Shown: one piece after another, positions 1 to 6,535 of the stretch
Position numbering within the stretch: the stretch's first letter is position 1
Layout: every line of letters begins with the position of its first letter
NCBI GenBank assembly: GCA_017561105.1
Contig: JAFZDR010000016.1
Location: 1 to 9,412 of the forward strand
From: Alistipes sp.
Lineage (GTDB): Bacteria > Bacteroidota > Bacteroidia > Bacteroidales > Rikenellaceae
Direction: 5' to 3'
Length of the DNA stretch: 9,412 bases
Notes under the pieces: generated by a model
Database searches by the model: none
What the model saw: the letters and a program-made list of their open reading frames with translations, nothing else
Told to the model about the DNA's origin: nothing
Program-made: the position numbers and the translations under genes

Positions 1-122
1 GTGCAAACTTTTGTCCACGGTTCGCTCTTTCCTTTATAAGGTGCTGTCATTGTAAGCAAATGTCTAATTGTAACTTTAAATATTGTTTGTTCTCCTCTTT
101 TAGGAATATAAGTATGCATAGT
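1..122. other. AT-rich, foreign-looking segment replacing the continuation of htpG
   Basis: By hand count the first 120 bases are about 33% G+C, whereas the next 120 bases, inside recognisable htpG, are about 53%. On the minus strand the htpG frame continues without a stop but uses AGA, ATA, ACA and TTT codons that are rare in the neighbouring genes. The peptide begins TMHTYIPKRGEQTIF and matches no part of Hsp90 that I know. The other two minus-strand frames meet stops and do not recover HtpG, so a simple frameshift does not explain the break. An 8-bp palindrome, TATGCATA, lies at 113-120, right at the junction. The piece may be the end of an inserted element, a rearrangement boundary or an assembly chimera. 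I recognise no transposase or terminal repeat in so short a stretch. Confidence 0.6.
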
Positions 123-1190
123 CGAGAAGAGCTCGTTCAGACGCTCTGCCACCTTGCGGGTGATATAGCCCGAAATCTTCTTCACATTGCTGTCGCTCTG
201 CAAGTACGAACGCGACACATTCAACGGAATATCCGGCGAGTCGATAACGCCGTGCAAGAGCGTCAAGTATTCAGGAACGATGCCCTGCACCTCATCGGTT
301 ACGAATACCTGGTTGCAGTAGAGCTGAATCTTGTTCTTCTGAATCTCGAAGTTGTTGTGGATGCGAGGGAAGTACAAAATACCTGTGAGGTGGAACGGGT
401 AGTCGATATTCAAATGGATAGAGAACAACGGCTCCTCGCTCATAGGGTAGAGTGCCTGGTAGAACTGCTTGTACTGCTCCTCGGTGATATCCGCAGGCTT
501 GCGAGTCCACAATGGCTCGGTGTCGTTGATGTGGTTATCCTTCTCGGTATCGACATACTTGCCATCCTTCCACTCCTTTACCTTACCAAAAATGATCGGT
601 ACAGGTAGGAAGCGGCAATACTTGTTGAGCAACTCGCCAACCTTCGACGCCTCGGCGTACTCCTTGCACTCCTCCGAGAGGTGCAAAACGATGGTTGTAC
701 CGCGCTCGCGCTTCTCCGCAAGCTCCTCCATAGCATACTCAGGCGAGCCGTCGCATGTCCAATGCACCGAAGGCTTCGACTCGTCATACGACTGAGTGAA
801 GATCTCTACCTTGTCCGACACCATAAATGCCGAGTAAAATCCCAAGCCGAAGTGGCCGATGATAGCCTGATTCTGGTACTTTGCGAGAAACTCCTCAGCA
901 CCCGAGAAGGCAATCTGGTTGATGTAGCGATCAACCTCCTCGGCCGACATGCCGATACCGTTGTCGGTTACGGTGAGAGTGCGAGCCTCGCTATCTACAG
1001 CAATACGCACTGCCAATTCGCCTGTTTCGCCTGCAAATACGCCGGTTGATGCGAGTGTACGCAACTTCTGCGTTGCATCCACTGCGTTCGATACCAACTC
1101 ACGCAAGAAAATCTCGTGGTCCGAGTATAAGAACTTCTTGATTACGGGGAATATATTTTCGGTTGTTACCCCAATTTTTCCGTTTTTCAT
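1..1190 (-). CDS. htpG: Molecular chaperone HtpG (Hsp90 family), 3' part interrupted at about position 122 and open at the window edge
   Basis: HtpG is the bacterial Hsp90, a cytosolic ATP-driven dimeric chaperone. The ATG at 1188-1190 opens a frame that stays open to the window edge (396 codons). Visible Hsp90 ATPase (GHKL) motifs are RELVSNAVDA (residues 30-39, with E31, N35 and D38), DNGIGM (76-81), GHFGLGFYSAF (112-122) and RGTTIVLHL (163-171). The middle domain follows from about residue 220, and NVSRSYLQ (324-331) carries the conserved arginine (R327) that contacts ATP. Similarity runs through ISGYITRKVAERLNELFS (339-356) and then ends. The expected rest of the middle domain and the C-terminal dimerisation domain are absent, although full-length HtpG has roughly 620-690 residues. 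The 40 codons after residue 356 are AT-rich and do not resemble HtpG. Either the gene is disrupted or the assembly is wrong here. No Shine-Dalgarno sequence is visible. Family assignment is certain; integrity of the gene is doubtful. Confidence 0.93.
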   Translation of the reverse strand, partial: MKNGKIGVTTENIFPVIKKFLYSDHEIFLRELVSNAVDATQKLRTLASTGVFAGETGELAVRIAVDSEARTLTVTDNGIGMSAEEVDRYINQIAFSGAEEFLAKYQNQAIIGHFGLGFYSAFMVSDKVEIFTQSYDESKPSVHWTCDGSPEYAMEELAEKRERGTTIVLHLSEECKEYAEASKVGELLNKYCRFLPVPIIFGKVKEWKDGKYVDTEKDNHINDTEPLWTRKPADITEEQYKQFYQALYPMSEEPLFSIHLNIDYPFHLTGILYFPRIHNNFEIQKNKIQLYCNQVFVTDEVQGIVPEYLTLLHGVIDSPDIPLNVSRSYLQSDSNVKKISGYITRKVAERLNELFSTMHTYIPKRGEQTIFKVTIRHLLTMTAPYKGKSEPWTKVC

Positions 1191-1289
1191 AGTTGTATAG
1201 TTTTGTTATTAGTTATTTTCGCTTTGAAACATAATTACTCAAACCTTGTGCCATACCTTATTTTATATATAAATCTGCCATTTTGACAT

Positions 1290-1325
1290 AAAAAGAGTGG
1301 CAGAGCCCAGATTGACACTGCCACT
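1290..1325 (-). terminator. Intrinsic terminator of the polysaccharide export/HAD operon
   Basis: A perfect 8-bp inverted repeat, AGTGGCAG at 1296-1303 and CTGCCACT at 1318-1325, encloses a 14-base loop. Read on the minus strand it starts about 25 bases after the stop codon of the HAD gene and is followed by CTTTTATG. A GC-containing stem followed by a short T-run fits a rho-independent terminator. It also separates this operon from htpG, whose leader lies just beyond. The T-run is short, so efficiency is uncertain. Confidence 0.7.
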
Positions 1326-1350
1326 ATTAAGAGAATAACTCTGCTTCAGC

Positions 1351-1737
1351 CTATAAGAAACCCTCGGCAACAAGCCACTCACGCACCTTCACCCAATCTA
1401 CATATGGGCGTGAGGTGGTCATCGAGTGAATAAGTGGCACACCCAAGGCGCTGTCGTCGATATATACATCGGCATGTACCTTTGGCGACTTTGTCCACTT
1501 CTTCTGAGAAGGGTTTGTATTTACGGCATAGAGCGGAATATCGTTCTGCTTGAACCACTCGATAGCCTCTTTCTCGAGCTTTCCGCTGCGCATTGTGTAG
1601 AGAATAAGCTTGTGGCCCTGTTCTGCCAACTCGCGCAACACGGGTACGGCTCCGATATCTTGTCCCAAATATGGGTACTCGTGCGTTACACAAGTGCCGT
1701 CAAAATCGACTGCTATGCATAATCCGGTATAAGACAT
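1351..1737 (-). CDS. Small capless HAD-superfamily hydrolase (BT0820-like phosphatase)
   Basis: This 128-residue protein is a haloacid dehalogenase-superfamily phosphatase by motif. Motif I is DFDGT (residues 11-15), with D11 as the likely nucleophile and D13 as the acid/base. Motif II is LYTMRSG (46-52) with T48. Lysine candidates for motif III are K83 and K86. Motif IV is YIDDSALG (92-99) with D94 and D95. Only about 33 residues separate motifs I and II, and about 35 separate II and III, so neither a C1 nor a C2 cap fits. The active site should therefore be open. Length and motif layout resemble the Bacteroides family typified by BT0820, as I remember it. The substrate is unknown. It is the last gene of the operon, starting 20 bases after the stop of the tyrosine-kinase gene, which suggests a role in capsule or exopolysaccharide production, on either a sugar phosphate or a phosphoprotein. 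No signal peptide is present, so it is cytoplasmic. Confidence 0.85.
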   Translation of the reverse strand: MSYTGLCIAVDFDGTCVTHEYPYLGQDIGAVPVLRELAEQGHKLILYTMRSGKLEKEAIEWFKQNDIPLYAVNTNPSQKKWTKSPKVHADVYIDDSALGVPLIHSMTTSRPYVDWVKVREWLVAEGFL

Positions 1738-1757
1738 AATCTGCAGTTTGTTATGAG

Positions 1758-4181
1758 TTAGTCAAGAATACCCAACTTCTTCAAGAGCTTGCGCCAACCG
1801 TGGTCGTTCTTTGTAGGACCCGAAGTGTACTGATAGCGGTAGCTATAGCCGTATGACTGGCGATCCTCGCTCGAGCCGTTGAGGATAATACACATGTTCT
1901 TCAACTTCTTCTCGGTGTGCAAAGCGTTGATATCCGGAATCTGCTGACGCTCCAACATACCCTCACGCACCACATAGATACTCAAGTCGGCAACACGGCT
2001 TGCAATCATTGCATCGGCAATTACCAAAGCAGGTACGCTGTCGATGATGATATAGTCGTAGTGGTTGCGGCACTCATCAATGAGGGCATCCAAGCGTGGC
2101 GACATCAACAACTCGGCAGGGTTTGGCGGCTGCAAACCTGCGTAGATAAAGTCGAAGTTCTCGTGCAAACCACTCTTAGTGATAATATCCTTGATGTTGC
2201 AATCCTGCGAGCTGAGATACTTGGTTACACCGTTCGGGTTGCTACGCTGACCCATATGCTTCGACAATGTACGACGACGAAGGTCGAGGTCGATCATCAA
2301 CACCTTGTTGCCTGAGAATGCGAGGGTCATACCGAGGTTCATCGAAACGAAGGTCTTACCCGCGTGTGCATTCGACGATGTTGTGAGGATAACCTGCTGC
2401 TTAGCACCTCCCGACATGAAGCTCATATTGGTACGGAGAATCTTGAATGCCTCCGAAACCTTGTCGCGACCGCTCTCGCGTACTGCGATATTGCGGTTGA
2501 GGTGTCCCTCGTAAGTCGGAATATCGCCGAGATATGGCACTGTACAGAACTTTGTAATATCATGCTTGCCCTGAACCTTAGTGTTGGTGATGATAAGGAG
2601 GTAGATAAGACCTAATGGCAAACCAAATCCGAGAATCAACATTGCCAACATTACGAGTATCTTGTTTGGTGATACAGGGTGTGGGCTTCCGAATGCATAA
2701 TCTACGATGCGGGCAGGACGCTCTGTAATAGCCAACGAGATGGCATTCTCCTCGCTCTTGGTCAAGAGGTAGAGGTACAACTCCTCCTTGATCTTCTGCT
2801 GACGAGCAATCGAGAGGAACTCCTGCTCCTGCTTTGGTACAGCACCAATCATATTGTTAATCTTGCGCTCCTCGCGCTCCAAGTTCTCCAACTTAATCTC
2901 CAAAGCCTTGATGTGCGATGCGAGCGATGCAAGAATTGCATTCTTAGTCGAAGAGATATTGAGATCCAACTGCTGTACAAGTGGGTTGTTGTAGCTGTCG
3001 TTGCCCAACTTGTTGCGGTGAAGAATCAACTCGTTGTAGTCGGAAATCTGCGTAAAGAGTGCGGTGTTGCTGTTGCCCTCGAATGTTGTCGCAGGGATGA
3101 TGTTTGCATCGGTTGCGTTGTTGCTCAAGTAGTCGCGGATAAACTTCGACATAGCAATCTGATTGCTTGTTGCTGCAATCTCCTGCTCGTAGCGAATTAC
3201 ACCCTCGGTACGACGAGTAGCTTCGGTCTGAATATCGACAATATTATTCTTATCTTTGAAGCTCTTGATATCGCCATCAATCGAGTGCAACTCCTCGCCG
3301 ATAATCTGCAAACGCTCGGTGATGAACTTAGCTGTAGCCTCGGCAACAATCTGCTTGTCGATTACTGCGTCGTCGTTGTATACATCGAGCAAAGTGTTGA
3401 GCACATCGTCTGCACGCTGAGGAACAACATCATTGAGCGAGAGATTGATGATAGAGGACATCTTGCTCGCTACGGCCATCTGCACCTTGTTGCGGTAGGC
3501 TGTTGCAACAGACTCTACGCTGCCCTTGAGTGCGCGAACCTCCTTGCCTACATACTCAGGGTTGAAGTAGATTGTAGGCTGGACAATAATCTGACCTATC
3601 GGGAGATTGATAACCTCGCCAAACTTTGCAGTTGCGGTGAACTCCTTGTCGCTCTTAACCTTTGCCTTCTCAGACGGCTTGCGAGCGCAAGAGAATTCCG
3701 AAATAACCACGCCATCCTCGCTTAAGAGTGCATTGAAGGCGCAAGTCTTTCCGCCCAAGTCGTCGATGTATGTGACATCGATAGGCGAGTTCTTGTAGAG
3801 CGTAACTGAACGCAAACCCGACTTTGTGCTGTAGCTGCGAGTGAGGTCAAGACGCTTTACAACCTCCAACATAAGACGGCGGGCCTGCAAAACATAGAGC
3901 TCGTTGTCTACGCTACGACGGGTCGAGATACCTGCGATGTCGGCAAATGCCGAAAGCTCACTTGCTGCACCACCACGGCGGGCATCCTTAATCAAAACTG
4001 TAGCCTCGCGGTGATATACGGGCGAAGTTGAGAGCAAATAGTAGGCTCCAAGGCAGAAGAAGAGTCCTAAAGAGATGACAAACCAATACCATCTTCTCAA
4101 CGATTTGCCTAACAATTCGCGTACTGATACTGTTCGCTGAAAGAGTTCGCTTTCAGGACGAGTTGTGTTATTTTGTGTCAT
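1758..4181 (-). CDS. Wzc-type polysaccharide co-polymerase with C-terminal bacterial tyrosine kinase (PCP-2a)
   Basis: This 807-residue inner-membrane protein is expected to control chain length and export of capsular or exopolysaccharide. An N-terminal membrane segment (about 32-50) is followed by a Wzz-like region, a long periplasmic part with predicted helical coiled-coil stretches (about 285-345 and 415-470), the Pro-rich PHPVSPNK (500-507) and a second membrane segment (about 508-531). The cytoplasmic kinase follows: EAFKILRTN (577-585), a Walker A motif ending AGKT (607-610, K609), Walker A' MIDLDLRR (629-636, D631 and D633), and Walker B IIIDSVP (711-717, D714). The tail carries five tyrosines in nine residues (Y777, Y779, Y781, Y783, Y785), the autophosphorylation cluster typical of BY-kinases. 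All key residues are present, so it should be active. It starts 9 bases after the stop of the export lipoprotein gene, its expected partner. No glycosyltransferase genes are adjacent, so which polymer it serves cannot be told. Confidence 0.95.
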   Translation of the reverse strand: MTQNNTTRPESELFQRTVSVRELLGKSLRRWYWFVISLGLFFCLGAYYLLSTSPVYHREATVLIKDARRGGAASELSAFADIAGISTRRSVDNELYVLQARRLMLEVVKRLDLTRSYSTKSGLRSVTLYKNSPIDVTYIDDLGGKTCAFNALLSEDGVVISEFSCARKPSEKAKVKSDKEFTATAKFGEVINLPIGQIIVQPTIYFNPEYVGKEVRALKGSVESVATAYRNKVQMAVASKMSSIINLSLNDVVPQRADDVLNTLLDVYNDDAVIDKQIVAEATAKFITERLQIIGEELHSIDGDIKSFKDKNNIVDIQTEATRRTEGVIRYEQEIAATSNQIAMSKFIRDYLSNNATDANIIPATTFEGNSNTALFTQISDYNELILHRNKLGNDSYNNPLVQQLDLNISSTKNAILASLASHIKALEIKLENLEREERKINNMIGAVPKQEQEFLSIARQQKIKEELYLYLLTKSEENAISLAITERPARIVDYAFGSPHPVSPNKILVMLAMLILGFGLPLGLIYLLIITNTKVQGKHDITKFCTVPYLGDIPTYEGHLNRNIAVRESGRDKVSEAFKILRTNMSFMSGGAKQQVILTTSSNAHAGKTFVSMNLGMTLAFSGNKVLMIDLDLRRRTLSKHMGQRSNPNGVTKYLSSQDCNIKDIITKSGLHENFDFIYAGLQPPNPAELLMSPRLDALIDECRNHYDYIIIDSVPALVIADAMIASRVADLSIYVVREGMLERQQIPDINALHTEKKLKNMCIILNGSSEDRQSYGYSYRYQYTSGPTKNDHGWRKLLKKLGILD

Positions 4182-4190
4182 GTTATTCTA

Positions 4191-5009
4191 CTATGGTTTA
4201 GCAAAATTGATAATTGTGAGCACCAATGATGTTGCTGTAATAAGGGTGCTTACAATCGAGAGCCAGAATGTTCTGTTCTGGTTAATCTCGGCTGTAGCCG
4301 CCTTATACTTATTTGGCTGAACATAGATAACATCGCCCTGCTGCAAGTAGAATGCAGGCGACGACATCTGGTTGCCCTCGAGGAAGTTCAACTCGAACAC
4401 CTCGTGGCTCTTTCCGTCTGCATTGCGGCGGATAACGGCAACATTGGCACGATTACCAAAGATTGTCATATCGCCGGCCATTGCGAGGGCCTCCAACACG
4501 GTAATCTTGTCGCGTGTGATATCGAACTGCCCCGGGTGATTTACCTCGCCGAGTACAAAGATCTTCATGTCGGCGAACTGGATATTGACGATCGCATCGC
4601 TGATGTAGCCTCCGTCGATAATCTTCTTTGCAATCTCGTTAGAAAGTTCCTCGCGAGTCTTGCCGTTACAAGCAATCTTGCCGATTATCGGAAGCTCGAG
4701 CATTCCCTCTCCGTCAACAGTGCGAACCTGTACCGACTGCAAGCCGTTTGCGCTGCTTGCTCCGATAGGGTTGCTGAGCAACGAGTTGAAAGATGATGAA
4801 GAGTTAAACGGTGCAGCCAACTCAGGGTTTTGGCTCGATACGACAACGGTAAGACGGTCGTGTGGCTTAATGCGAATCTGTCCGTCGGCAACTACGCTCT
4901 TGATGATCTCGTCGCTGTTGAACTCGTAAACGATTCGCTTAGATGCATTGCAGCCGGCTAATAGCGAAGCTACAATCACAATCATAAGGGTTTTTAAAGT
5001 TGTTTTCAT
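4191..5009 (-). CDS. Polysaccharide export outer-membrane lipoprotein (Wza/OPX family)
   Basis: The protein (272 residues from the chosen start) should form the outer-membrane exit channel for the polysaccharide handled by the Wzc-type neighbour. It begins MKTTLKTLMIVIVASLLAGC, a lipoprotein signal peptide with lipobox LLAGC and lipidated C20. A poly-export domain follows at about residues 39-145, then an SLBB-type domain from about 147 (FVLGEVNHPGQF at 151-162). A hydrophobic helix at about 248-269 (FWLSIVSTLITATSLVLTI) is followed by a short FAKP tail. An upstream in-frame ATG at 5103-5105 would give 304 residues, but it would bury the signal peptide and overlaps the promoter, so ATG 5007-5009 is preferred. 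It is the first gene of the operon. The C-terminal hydrophobic helix resembles the segment that crosses the outer membrane in Wza; this equivalence is inferred. Confidence 0.94.
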   Translation of the reverse strand: MKTTLKTLMIVIVASLLAGCNASKRIVYEFNSDEIIKSVVADGQIRIKPHDRLTVVVSSQNPELAAPFNSSSSFNSLLSNPIGASSANGLQSVQVRTVDGEGMLELPIIGKIACNGKTREELSNEIAKKIIDGGYISDAIVNIQFADMKIFVLGEVNHPGQFDITRDKITVLEALAMAGDMTIFGNRANVAVIRRNADGKSHEVFELNFLEGNQMSSPAFYLQQGDVIYVQPNKYKAATAEINQNRTFWLSIVSTLITATSLVLTIINFAKP

Positions 5010-5048
5010 TATAGTTTTGTTGTTCGTTTGTTCAAAATAAAACGCTTG

Positions 5049-5067
5049 TAGAGCGGTGCACCGCCTA
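5049..5067 (-). promoter_or_regulatory. Palindrome / 5'-end RNA hairpin at the start of the export operon transcript
   Basis: A perfect 12-bp palindrome, GCGGTGCACCGC, lies at 5053-5064. On the minus strand it is flanked by TAG and CTA, which pair if one base (5052) bulges, giving a 7-bp stem with a 4-base loop. The predicted transcription start, 5-7 bases after the -7 box that ends at 5075, falls at about 5068-5070, directly before this stem. It could be an operator or a stabilising 5' hairpin in the mRNA; the sequence alone does not decide. Confidence 0.45.
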
Positions 5068-5074
5068 ATCTTTG

Positions 5075-5107
5075 CAAAAATAATACATATTATTGTAAAA
5101 AACAACA
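5075..5107 (-). promoter_or_regulatory. Bacteroidetes-type promoter of the polysaccharide export operon
   Basis: On the minus strand the -7 box TATTTTTG (5075-5082) matches TAnnTTTG exactly. A TGTTG element (TTG at 5103-5105) lies 20 bases upstream as the -33 box. The predicted start near 5068-5070 leaves a leader of about 60 bases before the ATG at 5007-5009. A short inverted repeat, ACAAC-A-GTTGT at 5102-5112, overlaps the -33 box and could be a regulator contact, but it is too short to rely on. Confidence 0.7.
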
Positions 5108-5131
5108 GTTGTCGTAGTTTGGGGCGCGAAA

Positions 5132-5163
5132 TTTGCTCGTTTCGCCGATTTTTTATATTTTTG
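5132..5163 (+). promoter_or_regulatory. Bacteroidetes-type promoter of the GH13 gene
   Basis: TTTG at 5132-5135 and TATTTTTG at 5156-5163 are separated by exactly 20 bases, which fits the Bacteroidetes primary sigma factor consensus on both boxes. Transcription should start at about 5169, giving a leader of roughly 28 bases before the ATG at 5198. This promoter is back-to-back with the one for the export operon and has an identical -7 octamer. Confidence 0.75.
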
Positions 5164-5197
5164 AACTCCGATAATTTTACAAAAAGAGAATTTAGCT

Positions 5198-6478
5198 ATG
5201 CAACACGCAGTTTGGAGTTATGATGCTGTCTTGTATGAAATGAATGTTCGCCAACTAACCAAGGAGGGTACATTTGTTGCAGCAATGCGACATTTGCAAC
5301 ATCTTAAGGATATGGGCGTCGATGCCGTTTGGTTGATGCCGATATACCCTATAGGCAAGGCGGAGCGCAAAGGCTCGTTAGGCTCATATTACTCCATTTC
5401 GGACTACTGCGCAGTCAATCCGGAGTTTGGCTCGATGGCCGATTTGGACGCCTTTGTTGCCGAGGCTCACCGCCTTGGAATTAAGGTTATTCTGGATTGG
5501 GTTGCAAATCATACGGCGCGTGATGCTAAATGGTTGAGAGAAAAGCCGATGAATTGGTATGAGCGCGATGAACAAGGTGTGGCTAAAGTGCCTTGGGATT
5601 GGAGCGATACGGCTAAATTAAACTATGCCGAAAAGAGCGTTTGGCAGGGGCAGATTGATGCTATGAAATTCTGGGTGCAGGAGCACGCTGTTGACGGCTT
5701 TCGCTGTGATATGGCAATGCTTGTTCCGTTGGAGTTTTGGCAGGAGGCGCGCCGAGAGTTGCAAAGCGTAAAATCGGATATTTTTATGCTTGCCGAGGCT
5801 GAGGGTGCAGAGTTCTTCGATAACGCCTTCGATGCCTGCTATGGCTGGGAGTTACACCACTCGATGGTCGATGTTGCGCAGGGCAAATCGCGCGTTTGGG
5901 CTCTTCGTGACAGGATATATTCGTTGCTGAATAACAATCCGACAACTTCGATGCATATGTCGTTTACCTCAAACCATGACGAAAATTCGTGGAGTGATAG
6001 CGAACAATCGCGTTTTGGCGATGCGCTTGAGGCGATGACTGCATTGACCTTTGTGCTGCCTAAGTCGTTGCCGCTTATCTATACGGGTCAGGAGATAGGT
6101 TATGACCACTCGTTTGCCTTCTTCGATAAGGATGCTATGCCTGAATTTGTGCCTAACAAGGCTACAGAACGATATCGTCGCCTTTGCGCAATGAAACACT
6201 CGTTCGGTGCTTTGCGCTCGGCGGATCAGGGTGGCTTGTTTGTGGAGATAAATACTAATGCATCAGACTGCTTGTTGGCGTTTGTTCGTGAGAATGAGCA
6301 GGGTAGAGTGGTCTATATTGCTAACCTCTCGCCATACAAAATCTTTGCCGATTTCCATACGGGCATATATGCCGGCGAGTACGAAGAGGTGCTGACAGAT
6401 GAAAAAACAACCCTTTACGAGCATACTTGGGGCGATATGGAGCCTTGGTCTTTCCGTTTATTGACTCAAAAAATCTAA
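5198..6478 (+). CDS. Cytoplasmic alpha-amylase-family glycoside hydrolase (GH13)
   Basis: This 426-residue GH13 enzyme probably cleaves or rearranges alpha-glucosidic bonds in malto-oligosaccharides or glycogen. The conserved GH13 regions appear in order: GVDAVWLMPIYP (40-51), DWVANH (100-105), KLNY (140-143), GFRCD (167-171, with R169 and the nucleophile D171), LAEAE (198-202, with acid/base E200), TSNHDE (257-262, with H260 and the transition-state stabiliser D261) and GQEIG (297-301). All three catalytic acids are present. Domain B between strand 3 and strand 4 is short, and a small C-terminal beta domain covers about 343-426. There is no signal peptide or lipobox, so it should act in the cytoplasm and not as a surface starch-utilisation enzyme. 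The exact subfamily and substrate cannot be read from the motifs. It is transcribed alone from a strong divergent promoter, and nadE downstream has its own -7 box. Confidence 0.93.
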   Translation: MQHAVWSYDAVLYEMNVRQLTKEGTFVAAMRHLQHLKDMGVDAVWLMPIYPIGKAERKGSLGSYYSISDYCAVNPEFGSMADLDAFVAEAHRLGIKVILDWVANHTARDAKWLREKPMNWYERDEQGVAKVPWDWSDTAKLNYAEKSVWQGQIDAMKFWVQEHAVDGFRCDMAMLVPLEFWQEARRELQSVKSDIFMLAEAEGAEFFDNAFDACYGWELHHSMVDVAQGKSRVWALRDRIYSLLNNNPTTSMHMSFTSNHDENSWSDSEQSRFGDALEAMTALTFVLPKSLPLIYTGQEIGYDHSFAFFDKDAMPEFVPNKATERYRRLCAMKHSFGALRSADQGGLFVEINTNASDCLLAFVRENEQGRVVYIANLSPYKIFADFHTGIYAGEYEEVLTDEKTTLYEHTWGDMEPWSFRLLTQKI

Positions 6479-6504
6479 AATCGGGATAAAAAAGGGGCGA
6501 ATTC

Positions 6505-6526
6505 TTATAATTTTAATAAATTATAA
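6505..6526. promoter_or_regulatory. AT-only palindrome directly upstream of the nadE -7 box, candidate operator
   Basis: TTATAATTT (6505-6513) and AAATTATAA (6518-6526) form a perfect 9-bp inverted repeat around the 4-base centre TAAT. It ends one base before the -7 box and fills the spacer and the place where a -33 box should be. Its position suggests binding by a dimeric regulator. Because the stem is all A/T, it would make a poor terminator for the GH13 transcript. No regulator is known from the sequence. Confidence 0.45.
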
Positions 6527-6527
6527 C

Positions 6528-6535
6528 TATCTTTG
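6528..6535 (+). promoter_or_regulatory. nadE: -7 promoter box upstream of nadE
   Basis: TATCTTTG matches the Bacteroidetes -7 consensus TAnnTTTG and would start transcription near 6541, giving a leader of about 25 bases. No TTTG or TTG occurs 19-21 bases upstream; that position lies in the AT palindrome. The promoter may thus be weak or dependent on a regulator. Confidence 0.55.

Noticed and set aside
60..608. 182-codon plus-strand frame opposite htpG, crossing the composition break
   Set aside because: Most of it mirrors clear HtpG codons. It does not identify what the AT-rich left end is.
2679..3725. 348-codon open frame on the plus strand opposite the tyrosine-kinase gene
   Set aside because: It lies wholly antisense to a gene with intact motifs. 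The translation is low-complexity (rich in L, V, N, R and C) with no domain, and has no promoter. It is open because the kinase gene seldom uses the codons whose complements are stops.
5010..5105. Upstream ATG giving a 304-residue form of the export lipoprotein
   Set aside because: The extension would place 32 residues before a perfect lipoprotein signal peptide and overlaps the -33/-7 promoter boxes.
5198..6478. Surface or periplasmic starch-utilisation (Sus-type) amylase
   Set aside because: The protein has no signal peptide or lipobox, and no SusC, SusD or SusR-like genes are present in the window.
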